Assembly (NCBI RefSeq): GCF_014851585.1
Contig: NZ_JACVAB010000001.1
Location: forward strand, 682,001-746,000
Length of the DNA stretch: 64,000 nt
Direction: 5' to 3'
Source of the DNA: Agrobacterium sp. AGB01
Lineage (GTDB): Bacteria > Pseudomonadota > Alphaproteobacteria > Rhizobiales > Rhizobiaceae
A program made the position numbers and the translations under genes. This document shows positions 16,230 through 26,150 of the stretch, piece by piece. The notes under the pieces are model-generated. The model was not told where the DNA came from and did no database searches. It saw only the letters and a list, made by a program, of their open reading frames with translations. How positions within the stretch are numbered: the stretch's first letter is position 1; every line of letters starts with the position of its first letter.

Positions 16230-18254
16230 ATGTCCTTGAAGAATTTCTCGATCAATTTGAAACTGATCATAACCTTCGTCGCCTTGATGGGGATTTGTCT
16301 TGTGGCATCTGCCGTGGTTTTCTGGCAGACACTCGACACGAAACGTATCTCTTCTGAACAGTTTAAAACAGACAAGATCGTGGAGTCGGTGGATGCGGCG
16401 CTCGCAGCAATGCTTGAGCAGGCCGTCAACCAGCGGGGCTTCCTGCTGTTCCGCAGCGACAGCACCTATAATGACGTATTCGCCAACCGCGAATTGATGC
16501 TGAATAAGCTCAATGAAGCCCGGACTTATGCAGCCGGTATGCCAGAGATTATTAAATCCATCGACGCGATGGAAGCATCGGCAACGGTGTTCCACAAGCA
16601 GCTTGCCGAGCCACAGATTGCTGCGCGCAAGACGACGGAAGCGCCGATTTCCGAGATCATCGAAATTGGCCGTAACCAGGCTAAGGGTCAATTGGATGGC
16701 TTCCGTACCAATGCGGCGACCATCAAATCGCAGCTTGCTGAACTGTCTGCATCACACTATGCGGCGCAGGACGCCGCACAGTTTAACCTGCAGATGGCGC
16801 TTCTTGGCGGCGGTGCAGTTGCTGGCGTGATTGCCATTGCTTTGATCCTGCTTCTGGCACGCGCTATCGCAACGCCAATCGTGCAGATGACGGAATCGAT
16901 GAGCCGCCTTGCACAGGGTGACAACACTGTCGAAGTGCCGGCACTCGACCACAAGGACGAAGTCGGTAAAATGGCGCAGGCCGTTCTGGTCTTCAAACAA
17001 GCCGGTATCGAAAAGCTGCGTCTTGCCGACGAGACCGAAAGAATGCGCCTTTCGTCGGACGATGAACGTCGCCGCAACGAAGCTGAAAAGGCCCGCGAGG
17101 ATGCTGAGAACAACGTCGCAGTTGAAGAACTGGCAAATGGCCTGACGGCTCTTTCCAACGGCAATGTCGCGTATCGTATTGAAAAGCAGTTCGCCCCGCG
17201 TCTGGACTCGCTTAGAAACGATTTCAACAATTCGCTTGAAAAGCTGCAGCAGACGCTGCGCTCGGTTGGCGAAAATGCTTCCGCCATCAACTCTGGCGCT
17301 GCTGAAATGTTGTCCTCTGCCGATGACCTTTCCCGCCGTACTGAACAACAGGCTGCATCGATCGAACAGACGGCCGCTGCTCTGGAAGAAGTTACAACGA
17401 CAGTTCGCGATTCTGCCCGCGGTGCGGAAGAAGCAGGCAACTTAGTACAGCGTACCCGTGAAGGTGCCGAAAAGTCTGGCGTGGTGGTGCGTAATGCCGT
17501 CAAAGCCATGAAGGAAATTGAAAAGTCTTCGGGTGAAATCGGCAACATCATCGGTGTAATCGATGACATCGCCTTCCAGACCAACCTTCTGGCGCTCAAC
17601 GCCGGTGTTGAAGCGGCGCGTGCCGGTGAAGCAGGCAAGGGCTTTGCGGTTGTTGCGCAGGAAGTTCGTGAGCTGGCGCAGCGTTCCGCCAATGCTGCAA
17701 AGGAAATCAAGTCGCTGATCACCGCTTCGAGCCAGCAGGTCGAAAACGGTGTGAACCTCGTTGATGAAACTGGCAAGGCGCTGGAAAAGATCGTTGCCGA
17801 CGTTGCCGAAATCAGTACGCATGTCAGCGCCATTGTTGTTGCCGCTCGCGAGCAGTCCACCGGCCTTCAGGAAATCAACACGGCCGTCAATGCTATGGAC
17901 CAGGGCACGCAGCAGAATGCTGCCATGGTCGAACAGCAGACGGCAGCCAGCCATTCACTGGCCCGTGAAGCAGAAGGCCTGAACACGTTGCTTGGCCAGT
18001 TCAATATCGGTGCCGTCAACCGCGTTGCCGCAACGGGAACATCATCCCACCGCCAGTCGTCGTCGGTGCGTCCACCGGTTCAGCCAGTGGTCAGAAAAAC
18101 AGTGACAAGCCGTGGCCCGAGTGCCGCGACTGAAACGTCGCGTCCGGCTGCGTCGCCAGCTCGTTCTCTGGGACAGACATTGGCCCGTGCCTTTAACGCC
18201 AAACCGGCAGAAAGCACAGCCAAAGCCGCTGAGCAGGATTGGACAGAATTCTGA
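16230..18254 (+). CDS. Methyl-accepting chemotaxis protein (CHASE3-HAMP)
   Basis: A 674-residue transmembrane receptor that signals through CheA/CheW. TM1 is at about residues 12-33, followed by a periplasmic helical domain of CHASE3 type ([17 protein letters not shown]). TM2 is near 200-222 ([19 protein letters not shown]), then HAMP ([20 protein letters not shown]) and a second HAMP-like linker. The signalling hairpin tip is around [20 protein letters not shown]. The C-terminus ends DWTEF, which fits the xWxxF tether that docks CheR/CheB. ATG at 16230 has GGAAAGAG six bases upstream. The gene sits alone between dxs and tlyA on the opposite strand. Confidence 0.9.
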   Translation: MSLKNFSINLKLIITFVALMGICLVASAVVFWQTLDTKRISSEQFKTDKIVESVDAALAAMLEQAVNQRGFLLFRSDSTYNDVFANRELMLNKLNEARTYAAGMPEIIKSIDAMEASATVFHKQLAEPQIAARKTTEAPISEIIEIGRNQAKGQLDGFRTNAATIKSQLAELSASHYAAQDAAQFNLQMALLGGGAVAGVIAIALILLLARAIATPIVQMTESMSRLAQGDNTVEVPALDHKDEVGKMAQAVLVFKQAGIEKLRLADETERMRLSSDDERRRNEAEKAREDAENNVAVEELANGLTALSNGNVAYRIEKQFAPRLDSLRNDFNNSLEKLQQTLRSVGENASAINSGAAEMLSSADDLSRRTEQQAASIEQTAAALEEVTTTVRDSARGAEEAGNLVQRTREGAEKSGVVVRNAVKAMKEIEKSSGEIGNIIGVIDDIAFQTNLLALNAGVEAARAGEAGKGFAVVAQEVRELAQRSANAAKEIKSLITASSQQVENGVNLVDETGKALEKIVADVAEISTHVSAIVVAAREQSTGLQEINTAVNAMDQGTQQNAAMVEQQTAASHSLAREAEGLNTLLGQFNIGAVNRVAATGTSSHRQSSSVRPPVQPVVRKTVTSRGPSAATETSRPAASPARSLGQTLARAFNAKPAESTAKAAEQDWTEF

Positions 18255-18582
18255 TAAGCGGTTCCTGAAAGCGCTGTAGGCAATCACTTACAGCCTCATG
18301 GTTTCCATAACAAAATCCGACAACGCCGTGCGTCCGACAGGAGGCACGGTGTTTCTGCTTTCAAGCAGCCGTGCGAAACCCCCGCTCAGTGTTTCGCACA
18401 GCCTGCCTGGACATGAGAACATGTCTGCAACACCGGGTGTGACGTCCCGTTTGCTGCAATATTAACCTATCAACTCTGGTGGTTTTATCTTTGCGCTAAA
18501 GCACATTGCGGGGCGTTCTGCCCCTCGCAAACGATGTGCCCGCATGTCATCCATGGCATGATAGAGGGATAGGACGCCGGAG
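18255..18582. other. Convergent intergenic region chemotaxis receptor / dxs
   Basis: 328 bases between the convergent receptor and dxs genes. It contains a perfect inverted repeat at 18371-18399 and a second at 18574-18593 (ACGCCGG...CCGGCGT) that overlaps the dxs stop. Neither has a T-run. No credible ORF. Confidence 0.4.
18371..18399. repeat. Inverted repeat, 9-bp arms
   Basis: GTGCGAAAC and GTTTCGCAC are perfect complements around an 11-base loop. The element lies downstream of both convergent genes, so it may protect or end a transcript, but there is no poly-T. Confidence 0.5.
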
Positions 18583-20502
18583 TTAACCGGCGTAACCCGT
18601 ACCAGGCTGTGCCTGGCCCAGCGCCTTGAACACAGTGTTGACGATGCCAGCGCGGTCAAGCCCGGCATTGGCATACATGGTTTCCGGCTTGGCCTGTTCA
18701 ACCCACTGATCTGGCAGTGTCAGGGTGCGAACCTTAAGGCCCGTATCCAGGAGACCGGCACTGGCCATGAAATGCAGCACATGAGCACCGAAGCCGCCCG
18801 CAGAACCTTCTTCAATGGTCAGCAGGACTTCATGATGGCTGGCAAGTTGGCGGATAAGGTCGAGATCCAGCGGCTTGGCAAATCGTGCATCGGCAACCGT
18901 TGTCGAAAGTCCGGCGGCGTCAAGATCTTCCGCCGCCATCAGGCATTCGGCAAGCCGTGTCCCGAATGACAGGATGGCAACCTTGCTGCCTTGCTTGATG
19001 ACACGGCCTTTGCCGATTTCAAGGATTTCACCACGGGTAGGCATTTCAATGCCCACACCTTCGCCGCGCGGATAACGGAAGGAAATAGGACCTTCATCAT
19101 AGGCGGCAGCGGTGCGCACCATATGTTTGAGTTCGGCTTCATCAGCGGCTGCCATGACCACCATGCCGGGCAGGGTAGCAAGGAATGTGGTGTCGAAAGA
19201 ACCGGCATGGGTTGGGCCATCGGCGCCAACAAACCCGGCGCGGTCGATGGGGAAGCGCACAGGCAAGCCCTGAATGGCAACATCATGGACGACTTGGTCG
19301 TAACCGCGCTGTAGGAATGTCGAATAAAGCGCGCAGAACGGTTTGTAACCATCCGCAGCAAGTCCGGCTGCAAATGTCACGGCGTGCTGTTCGGCAATAC
19401 CGACATCAAAGGTCCGCGACGGAAAGAGATCGGACAGCTTGTCGAGGCCAGTGCCGTTTGGCATGGCCGCGGTAACGCCAACGATCTTTTCGTCAAGCGT
19501 CGCTTCCTGCACCAGCGCTTCAGCAAATACGCTGGTGTAGCTCGGCGCATTGGGTTTGGCCTTGGCCTGCGCACCAGTAATGACGTCAAACTTGTTGACG
19601 CCGTGGTATTTGTCTGCGGCGGCTTCGGCAGGGGCGTAGCCCTTGCCCTTTTGTGTCACGACGTGAATGAGCACAGGGCCTTGCTGGTTGTCGCGCACAT
19701 TGCGCAGCACCGGCAACAGATGGTCAAAGGAATGACCGTCAATCGGGCCGATATGGTAGAAACCAAGCTCTTCAAACAGCGTGCCACCAGTTACATAACC
19801 GCGGGCGTGGGTGACTGCCCGTGTAATGGCACGGTCAATGGTCTTGCCGAGATAGGCGGTCAGCTTCTTCCCGAAATCACGGATGCCCATATAGGTGCGG
19901 CCAGACGCCAGACGCGCCAGATAGGCGCTCATCGCACCGGTCGGCGGTGCAATAGACATGTCGTTGTCGTTCAGAATAACGATCAGGCGCGCATCGAGTG
20001 CACCGGCATTGTTCAGCGCCTCAAAGGCCATGCCGGCAGACATTGAGCCGTCACCGATCACGGCAATGACCTTGCGGTCGCTTTTGTCGAGTTCGGCTGC
20101 CACAGCCATGCCCAGACCGGCTGAAATCGACGTGGACGAGTGACCTGCACCAAAGTCGTCATATTGGCTTTCGGCCCGGCGGGTAAAACCAGAAAGACCG
20201 TCTTCCTGACGCAGCGTGCGAATACGGTCACGACGACCGGTCAGGATCTTGTGCGGATAACACTGGTGGCCGACGTCGAAGATAAGCCGGTCTTCAGGCG
20301 TGTTGAAAACCTTATGGATAGCGATGGTCAGCTCAACTACACCAAGGCCAGCACCGAGGTGGCCACCGGTACGGGAGACGGCATCGATCATTTCATCGCG
20401 AAGTTCCCGTGCCAGTTGGGGCAGGTCGCGGTCTTCAATCGTTTTCAGATCGGATGGAAAATGCACCCGGTCAAGCAATGGTGTTTCTGGCAATACGGTC
20501 AA
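18583..20502 (-). CDS. dxs: 1-deoxy-D-xylulose-5-phosphate synthase
   Basis: First enzyme of the non-mevalonate isoprenoid pathway: condenses pyruvate and glyceraldehyde 3-phosphate using thiamine diphosphate. 639 residues, the normal length. Visible hallmarks are the substrate segment [15 protein letters not shown] (about residue 78), the ThDP/Mg motif [18 protein letters not shown] (about 151) and the catalytic [13 protein letters not shown] (about 370). The transketolase C-terminal domain ends the protein. It belongs to the minus-strand run xseB, pirin, dxs. IspH of the same pathway is encoded at 46858. Confidence 0.95.
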   Translation of the reverse strand: MTVLPETPLLDRVHFPSDLKTIEDRDLPQLARELRDEMIDAVSRTGGHLGAGLGVVELTIAIHKVFNTPEDRLIFDVGHQCYPHKILTGRRDRIRTLRQEDGLSGFTRRAESQYDDFGAGHSSTSISAGLGMAVAAELDKSDRKVIAVIGDGSMSAGMAFEALNNAGALDARLIVILNDNDMSIAPPTGAMSAYLARLASGRTYMGIRDFGKKLTAYLGKTIDRAITRAVTHARGYVTGGTLFEELGFYHIGPIDGHSFDHLLPVLRNVRDNQQGPVLIHVVTQKGKGYAPAEAAADKYHGVNKFDVITGAQAKAKPNAPSYTSVFAEALVQEATLDEKIVGVTAAMPNGTGLDKLSDLFPSRTFDVGIAEQHAVTFAAGLAADGYKPFCALYSTFLQRGYDQVVHDVAIQGLPVRFPIDRAGFVGADGPTHAGSFDTTFLATLPGMVVMAAADEAELKHMVRTAAAYDEGPISFRYPRGEGVGIEMPTRGEILEIGKGRVIKQGSKVAILSFGTRLAECLMAAEDLDAAGLSTTVADARFAKPLDLDLIRQLASHHEVLLTIEEGSAGGFGAHVLHFMASAGLLDTGLKVRTLTLPDQWVEQAKPETMYANAGLDRAGIVNTVFKALGQAQPGTGYAG

Positions 20503-20603
20503 TCGTCCGGCCTTTATTCAGATGGCTCCAGCAGCAGATAAATTATCGCAAATCCATGTATTGCGAAATTCTGTCTGAGCAATTGGTCCACTTCTACAAA
20601 ATG

Positions 20604-21527
20604 TCAACCTTGCGGCAAAGGAACAAACTCTTCTTCATCACCCGGAACAATGTCAAACCGGGCGGTTCTCCACTCTTCCTTGGCCTGTTCAATACGTTCT
20701 TTTGATGAAGAAACGAAGTTCCACCATATATATCGTTTGGAATTGAGGGCAGCCCCGCCAAACAGCATGATATGACAGCCTGTCTGTCCGCCCTTCAGCG
20801 TTATATTGTCGCCGGGGCGAAATACCAGCAATTGATCGGCGGCGAAAATATCGCCAGCAACATCCAGAGAGCCGGAAAGAATGTAGATCGCCCGCTCTTC
20901 ATGCGTTGCATCGAACGGGAATGTGACGCCCGGCTCGAGGCTGATATCAGCGTAAAGTGTATCGGAATAGGTTGTAACTGGCGAAACCAGCCCACCCATC
21001 CCACCAACCACTACACGGCCGGATACGCCTTTGACATCAATATCAGGCATGTGTTCGCGCCCGGTATGGGCAAAGGCCGGTGCCATTTCTTCCAGATGAT
21101 CGGGCAGCGCCAGCCATGTCTGCAAGCCGGACATAGACAGCGGGTGCCCGCGCAGGTTCTCCGGTGTGCGCTCCGAATGCACGATGCCGCGACCGGCCGT
21201 CATTAGATTGATATCGCCGGGGCGAATGACAAGTTCGGTCCCCAGGCTGTCGCGATGTTTGATCTCGCCGTCAAACAGATAGGTGACAGTCGAAAGGCCG
21301 ATATGCGGGTGCGGCTTCACATCCAGCGCTTCACCGGCTTTCAAAATGGCAGGGCCCATACGGTCAAAAAAGATGAATGGCCCGACAAGGCGTCTCTGGC
21401 GGGTGGGCAGTGCCCGTCGCACGGCAAAGCCGCCAATATCACTCGAGCGTGGAATGATCAGGTTTTCGATCGCGTCGCAACTGAATGCATCACCGGCGGC
21501 TGGATCATTCCCAGGAAAAAAGGACAT
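20604..21527 (-). CDS. Pirin family protein
   Basis: A 307-residue bicupin. The N-terminal cupin keeps the metal-binding histidines in KPHPHIGLSTVTYLFDGEI (about residues 66-84) and GRGIVHSERTPEN (about 113). The C-terminal pirin domain follows (GMGGLVSPVTTYSDTLYADI, FVSSSKERIEQAKEEW). Bacterial pirins have been described as quercetin dioxygenases or as regulators of pyruvate dehydrogenase; which applies here is unknown. It sits between xseB and dxs, with about 125 bases before it and 100 after it, so it may have its own promoter. Confidence 0.9.
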   Translation of the reverse strand: MSFFPGNDPAAGDAFSCDAIENLIIPRSSDIGGFAVRRALPTRQRRLVGPFIFFDRMGPAILKAGEALDVKPHPHIGLSTVTYLFDGEIKHRDSLGTELVIRPGDINLMTAGRGIVHSERTPENLRGHPLSMSGLQTWLALPDHLEEMAPAFAHTGREHMPDIDVKGVSGRVVVGGMGGLVSPVTTYSDTLYADISLEPGVTFPFDATHEERAIYILSGSLDVAGDIFAADQLLVFRPGDNITLKGGQTGCHIMLFGGAALNSKRYIWWNFVSSSKERIEQAKEEWRTARFDIVPGDEEEFVPLPQG

Positions 21528-21653
21528 CGTGTATTTTCCTTCTTATTTCCCAGCAAACTAGCACAGATGAGCGGAATTGGCAGAGCACGTCTTGTGAACA
21601 GCGTGTACTGTTTTTGAATGGATCAACTTAAAGCGGAAATCCGCTTGAACGAC

Positions 21654-21908
21654 TTATTCGCCGTCGAGCGGCTCAACACCTTGTGGTGCACCATTCCGAT
21701 CAAGGCGGATTTTTTCGATGCGCTTTTCTGCGGCGGTCAGGAGGTTCTCGCAATGCTTTTTCAGGGCTTCGCCACGTTCGTAAATCTTGATGGAATCATC
21801 AAGTGCAACATCACCGCGTTCAAGACGGGCCACGATGCTTTCCAGTTCCGCGACAGCTTTCTCGAAAGAGTAGCTGCTAACATCGGTTGCGCTGGTCGTG
21901 TCCGTCAT
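21654..21908 (-). CDS. xseB: Exodeoxyribonuclease VII small subunit
   Basis: An 84-residue helical protein with the conserved segments [20 protein letters not shown] and [19 protein letters not shown]. It associates in several copies with XseA to degrade single-stranded DNA. Length and motifs are standard. It starts two bases after the amidohydrolase stop on the same strand. The partner xseA is not in the window. Confidence 0.93.
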   Translation of the reverse strand: MTDTTSATDVSSYSFEKAVAELESIVARLERGDVALDDSIKIYERGEALKKHCENLLTAAEKRIEKIRLDRNGAPQGVEPLDGE

Positions 21909-21910
21909 AT

Positions 21911-22846
21911 TTAACCCTTCATCATTCTCAAAATATGCATGGCCGCCGACTCCGCCAGCCCTTCCAGATCATAACCACCTTCAAGCAGGCTGACGACCCG
22001 GTTCTGACAATATTTGTCGGCCATCTCCAGAAGTCGGCCCGTTGCCCAGTCGAAGTCATCACCGACCAGGTTGATATGTGCCAACGGATCGCGATAATGC
22101 GCATCAAAGCCGGCAGAGATGATAATGAGGTCCGGCGAAAAATCGGAGATCGCTGGCAAGACGCGGGATTTGAACGCCTCACGGAAATGATCGCTGCCGG
22201 TGTTGGGAGATAGAGGCGCATTGACCACGTTGTTCTTCACGCCGGTTTCGTTCTTGTCACCGCTCCACGGATAAAGTGGCATCTGGTGGGTAGAGCAAAA
22301 CAGCACGGAGGTATCTTCCCAGAAGATATCCTGTGTGCCGTTGCCATGGTGAACGTCCCAATCGACAATGGCCACGCGTTCAGCACCATGCACTTTCTGT
22401 GCGTGGCGTGCGGCGATAGCGGCATTGTTGAACAGACAAAAACCCATGGCTTTTGACGTCTCGGCATGGTGGCCGGGAGGGCGTGATGCCACAAACACGT
22501 TATCGGCGGCGCCGGAAAACACATCATCCACCGCCGCCATAGCCGCGCCAATGCCGGTCAATGCGGCCTGAAGGCTTTTCGGTGAAGCATAGGTGTCGGC
22601 CTCAAGACGGTTGATACGGCCTTCCTCTTCCGGAATTTCCCGCATCACGCTCAGAAGATGTTCTTCCGGATGTGCCAGAAGCACCGCATCCTCATTGGCC
22701 TGTGGCGCCTGCTTGCGCTCGAGGCCACCGAAATTCGGGTGCTCCAGCGCAATGTTGAGCGACCGTAACCGATCGGGGCGTTCAGGGTGCCCCTCCGGTG
22801 TCAGGTGTTCGAGAAAAATGGGATGTTCGTAAAGACGTGTGGCCAT
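21911..22846 (-). CDS. Histone deacetylase family protein (acetyl-amidohydrolase)
   Basis: A 311-residue zinc hydrolase of the class II deacetylase / acetylpolyamine amidohydrolase fold. Active-site segments are SRPPGHHAE (about residue 120), [15 protein letters not shown] (about 159) and [13 protein letters not shown] (about 245), containing the paired His and the zinc-binding Asp and His. The substrate in bacteria is probably an acetylated small molecule or lysine. It is 46 bases downstream of bioY and two bases upstream of xseB, in one minus-strand run. Confidence 0.9.
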   Translation of the reverse strand: MATRLYEHPIFLEHLTPEGHPERPDRLRSLNIALEHPNFGGLERKQAPQANEDAVLLAHPEEHLLSVMREIPEEEGRINRLEADTYASPKSLQAALTGIGAAMAAVDDVFSGAADNVFVASRPPGHHAETSKAMGFCLFNNAAIAARHAQKVHGAERVAIVDWDVHHGNGTQDIFWEDTSVLFCSTHQMPLYPWSGDKNETGVKNNVVNAPLSPNTGSDHFREAFKSRVLPAISDFSPDLIIISAGFDAHYRDPLAHINLVGDDFDWATGRLLEMADKYCQNRVVSLLEGGYDLEGLAESAAMHILRMMKG

Positions 22847-22892
22847 GGTCTATCCAGGTGTCTTTTAAAAAAGGTGAAGCTGAAAAAAGCGG

Positions 22893-23456
22893 TCAGACGC
22901 GTTGTGGCAAAAGAGGATAACCCGCGAGAACTGCACGACCGGCAAGTGCCGCCAGAACTGCTTTGAGAACGTCACCTGGAATGAAAGCCAGCGAACCCAA
23001 GAAAGCTTTTTCCAGACCCGTGCCTGCCGCGTAACCCAGATAGGGCACACCGAAAGCATAAAGCACCGCAACACCGCCGGTGACGCTGGCAATGAAGAAA
23101 CCAACGCCTTGGACCAGACCGGACTGCTGACGATTGACCAGTTTCTCCGAGAGATAACCGGTGACGAAAGCGGCAAAGATCCAGCCGATCAGATAACCGG
23201 TTGTGGGTGTGTTGAAGATCGACAGGCCACCACGACCGCCCGACAGCACCGGCAGGCCGATGGCGGCAATCAGGATCGTCAATAGCACAGCCAGCGTGCC
23301 GCGTTTTGCGCCGAGTACGACACCAGCTAGCATCACACCGAGCGATTGCGCCGTAATTGGAACGGGGATAATGGCGACCGGAATTGGCGGCAGCAATCCA
23401 AGCGCAATGATGATCGCTGAAAACAACGCAATAAGAACGAGGTCACGGGTCTTCAT
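22893..23456 (-). CDS. bioY: Biotin ECF transporter S component BioY (with dedicated BioMN)
   Basis: A 187-residue membrane protein that binds biotin with high affinity. It shows the BioY pattern: six hydrophobic helices, PIPVAIIPVPITAQSLGVML after the first helix, then LGAKRGTLAVLL, and GYLIGWIFAAFVTGYLSEK. Downstream of bioN by four bases, it completes a bioM-bioN-bioY energy-coupling-factor transporter. A second bioY lies at 62278. I found no BioR box before this operon. Confidence 0.92.
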   Translation of the reverse strand: MKTRDLVLIALFSAIIIALGLLPPIPVAIIPVPITAQSLGVMLAGVVLGAKRGTLAVLLTILIAAIGLPVLSGGRGGLSIFNTPTTGYLIGWIFAAFVTGYLSEKLVNRQQSGLVQGVGFFIASVTGGVAVLYAFGVPYLGYAAGTGLEKAFLGSLAFIPGDVLKAVLAALAGRAVLAGYPLLPQRV

Positions 23457-23460
23457 GGGT

Positions 23461-24093
23461 TTAGTCTCCCCTCAAAATATCAGGAGATGAGGTTTGGCCT
23501 CTGAAACCGCGCGCGTCAATGGCGTCGGCAATCGCATCGGCATCCTTCAACGTCATAATAATCAGCGGAACAAGGATCGTGTGCAATTTCGCCCGTATTC
23601 CGCGTGCCCGATGGGCGTCCTGCAACAACTCGTAGCGGTGAATGACCTCTGGTACGAAACGAATAACCAGCCCAACCGCAAGTCCGATGTCGGCAGCCTT
23701 GGCCAGTCCCAGTTTTTCCAGCGGACGAATGGCTAGCGTGATTTCGTCCATGAACTGCGAGATACTGACACTTGCCGTTATCGCGGTTGCTAAGAGCGTG
23801 AGCGCAGTCAGACGAAAAAGGGCAATGGTGGCTTCCAGTGGTGAGGCAAACATGAAGCTAAAAAAGGCGATTACCGCAATCGTCAGCATGACCGGCCGCA
23901 GACGCGATATGGTTTCTTTCAAACCCAGATGTGCCTGACACAAAACGCCACCACCCACCAGTAGCCCGAAGGCCAAGAGAAAGGGATCGCGCGTCATGAA
24001 AAGTGCAATGCTGAACAGGGCAAGCGAAATCAGTTTGACGCGTGGCGACAAACGGTAAAGCCAGCCGGTTCCCTCAACGTGCAGGCTTCTCAT
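23461..24093 (-). CDS. bioN: ECF transporter transmembrane subunit BioN
   Basis: A 210-residue EcfT-type membrane subunit. It has hydrophobic helices in its first half (ISLALFSIALFMT, LLVGGGVLC, LTIAVIAFFSFMF) and the two coupling helices with Ala-Arg-Gly motifs that contact the ATPase, seen here as QDAHRARGIRAKL and DAIDARGFRG. It couples BioM hydrolysis to BioY-bound biotin uptake. Its ATG overlaps the bioM stop by four bases, indicating translational coupling. Confidence 0.9.
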   Translation of the reverse strand: MRSLHVEGTGWLYRLSPRVKLISLALFSIALFMTRDPFLLAFGLLVGGGVLCQAHLGLKETISRLRPVMLTIAVIAFFSFMFASPLEATIALFRLTALTLLATAITASVSISQFMDEITLAIRPLEKLGLAKAADIGLAVGLVIRFVPEVIHRYELLQDAHRARGIRAKLHTILVPLIIMTLKDADAIADAIDARGFRGQTSSPDILRGD

Positions 24094-24797
24094 GACAAGG
24101 CCAATTCGCGGTAGAGGCTGATGGCAGTACCGGGTGACGTATCGGCGTGCAGACTACCCTGATTGAATACCAGCACACGATCGAAGGTTTCCAGCAGAGC
24201 AAGGTCATGGGTTATGACGATCAAGTCCTGCTCCAGCCCAGCCATGGTCTTTTCCACAAGTGCACGGTTCTTCAGATCAAGCTGGTTGGTCGGTTCATCC
24301 ATGATCAGGATCTGGGGGCCCGTTATCGTCAATGCGGCCAGAGCCACCAGCTGCAACTCGCCACCGGAAATCTCATGGGCGCGGCGGTTTGCCAGATGTT
24401 CTATGCCAAGACGCTGCAAAACGGCTTCAACTGCGGCATCCAAGGCCGCCTTGCTCAGTCCGCGGTTTTTCAACCCGAAAGCAATGTCATCGCGAATAAT
24501 GGGCAGGATGATCTGATTTTGCGGGTTCTGAAAGATAAAGCCGACCTGCCGCAAAACGGCAGCCTCGTCCTTGACGGTATCGAGCCCATTGACCGTGACG
24601 GTGCCGCTTGTTGGTTTGGTCAACCCGTTGATCATGCGGGCAAAGGTGGTTTTACCGGAACCATTCAACCCGATAATACCGATACGATGTTCGTTCAGCG
24701 TCAGGCTCAGAGGGTGAAGGGCAGTGCGGTTTTCAAACCGTGCGCCCGCCTGGTTAAAGCAGATGTCCAACCGCCACGTCTCCTGAAATACGATCAT
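24090..24797 (-). CDS. bioM: ECF transporter ATP-binding protein BioM
   Basis: A 235-residue ABC ATPase: Walker A GLNGSGKTT (about residue 43), Q-loop GFIFQNPQNQI, signature EISGGELQLVALAA, Walker B ILIMDEPTNQLD and the switch His in VITHDLALLE. It powers biotin import with BioN and BioY. First gene of the minus-strand bioMNY operon; its promoter should lie in 24798-24924, where I see AT-rich DNA but no TTATMKATAA box. Confidence 0.92.
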   Translation of the reverse strand: MIVFQETWRLDICFNQAGARFENRTALHPLSLTLNEHRIGIIGLNGSGKTTFARMINGLTKPTSGTVTVNGLDTVKDEAAVLRQVGFIFQNPQNQIILPIIRDDIAFGLKNRGLSKAALDAAVEAVLQRLGIEHLANRRAHEISGGELQLVALAALTITGPQILIMDEPTNQLDLKNRALVEKTMAGLEQDLIVITHDLALLETFDRVLVFNQGSLHADTSPGTAISLYRELALS

Positions 24798-24924
24798 TCT
24801 TGTTCAAGGTCACGCGGAACGTTTGGAGCATCACGGCGAACCTGTAAAGGGTTCAGCAGTGGTGATGATTAGGAACAAAAAAAGAACATTGATTTTCAGA
24901 TTTTATCGCACTAACGTTTTGACC

Positions 24925-26118
24925 ATGGCGATTGAGATTGAAAATCAGATGGCACGACGGTTGTTTCTGGCAAGGCAGGGGCTTTGTGTCGCGCCCGCAC
25001 GTGCCATGGACAAACAAGGCCTGTTGCAGCTTGTCGATAATATCGGCTTCGTTCAGGTGGACAGTATCGCCACCGTCGAGCGCGCCCACCATCAGATCAT
25101 CTTTTCACGCAACCGCACCTACAAACCCAAACATCTGACCGAACTTCTGGAAAAGGATCGGTTGCTGTTTGAGCATTGGACGCATGACGCCTCCATCCTG
25201 CCGGCTCGATTTTTTCCCTACTGGAAGCACCGTTTCCGCCGCCGCGAACCGGGTATGATTGAGCGCTGGACAAGATGGCAAGGCGAGGGGTTCCGTCAGG
25301 CTGTTGACGAAACCTACGCACGGATTGTGCAAAACGGTCCGGTCATGTCACGTGACGTGAAGGCCGAGGATCATAAGTCGGGCGGGTGGTGGAACTGGCA
25401 TCCTTCCAAAACCGCCTTGGAATTTCTGTGGCATACCGGCAAACTGTCGATTTCTGGCCGGGTGAACTTCCAGAAGGTTTATGATTTGACGGAACGGGTA
25501 TTGCACCCTGATCACCACGAATCGGATGTCGATCATGATGCGTTTCTTGACTGGGCCTGCCGCGAGGCACTGAAACGGCTTGGTTTCGCAACCTCGGGCG
25601 AAATCGCTGCCTTCTGGGATATCGTAACACCGCAGGAAGCTAAGGCCTGGGTTGACAGCCACCGGGATGAATTGACCGATGTGACCCTCGCATCAGCCGA
25701 TGGCAAAAAACTGCGCGCCTGCGTCGCCTTCCGTGACATTGAGGATGATTTGCAGGCAGTGCCTGAGCCGCCAAGCGGCATTCGTGTCCTCAGCCCCTTC
25801 GACCCCTTGCTGCGCGACCGTGCTCGGGCGGAACGACTGTTTGGGTTTTTCTATCGTATCGAAGTGTTCGTTCCCGAACCCAAACGGCAATACGGTTATT
25901 ACGTGTTTCCGTTGCTGGAAAAGGACCAGATGATCGGCCGCATCGATATGAAGGCGGATCGCAAGCGCGGAACGTTGGACGTAAAGCGTCTATGGCTGGA
26001 GCCAGGGGTACGCGGTTCTGCCGGGCGCTTTGATAAGCTGGACGCCGAACTGAAACGGCTGGCACGGTTTACCGGTGTCGAGAGCGTCAATTATCTGGAT
26101 GGCTGGAAAGGGGAATGA
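24925..26118 (+). CDS. YcaQ/AlkX-like winged-helix DNA glycosylase
   Basis: A protein of about 397 residues of the HTH_42 (former DUF1006) family; E. coli YcaQ unhooks DNA interstrand crosslinks. The catalytic QxD motif is seen in VQVDSIATVERAHHQI (about residue 37). Typical family segments follow: LLFEHWTHDASILP, WHPSKTALEFLWHTGKLSISGR, VLSPFDPLLRDR and a C-terminal LARFTGVESV. The ORF is open to 24823; I place the start at ATG 24925 (MAIEIENQ) by similarity of start style, but no clear ribosome-binding site precedes it, and ATG 24865 is an alternative. It stands alone, divergent from bioM and convergent with ribB. Confidence 0.85.
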   Translation: MAIEIENQMARRLFLARQGLCVAPARAMDKQGLLQLVDNIGFVQVDSIATVERAHHQIIFSRNRTYKPKHLTELLEKDRLLFEHWTHDASILPARFFPYWKHRFRRREPGMIERWTRWQGEGFRQAVDETYARIVQNGPVMSRDVKAEDHKSGGWWNWHPSKTALEFLWHTGKLSISGRVNFQKVYDLTERVLHPDHHESDVDHDAFLDWACREALKRLGFATSGEIAAFWDIVTPQEAKAWVDSHRDELTDVTLASADGKKLRACVAFRDIEDDLQAVPEPPSGIRVLSPFDPLLRDRARAERLFGFFYRIEVFVPEPKRQYGYYVFPLLEKDQMIGRIDMKADRKRGTLDVKRLWLEPGVRGSAGRFDKLDAELKRLARFTGVESVNYLDGWKGE

Positions 26119-26150
26119 TCCCCTTTCACCCATAATCTAAAACTCTGCAA

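Noticed and set aside
16757-17860. Minus-strand Ser/Ala-rich ORF inside the chemotaxis receptor
   Set aside because: Antisense shadow of the helical, Glu/Ala-rich signalling domain.
24798-24924. BioR box before bioM
   Set aside because: I searched by eye for TTATCTATAA, TTATAGATAA and near matches on both strands and saw none.
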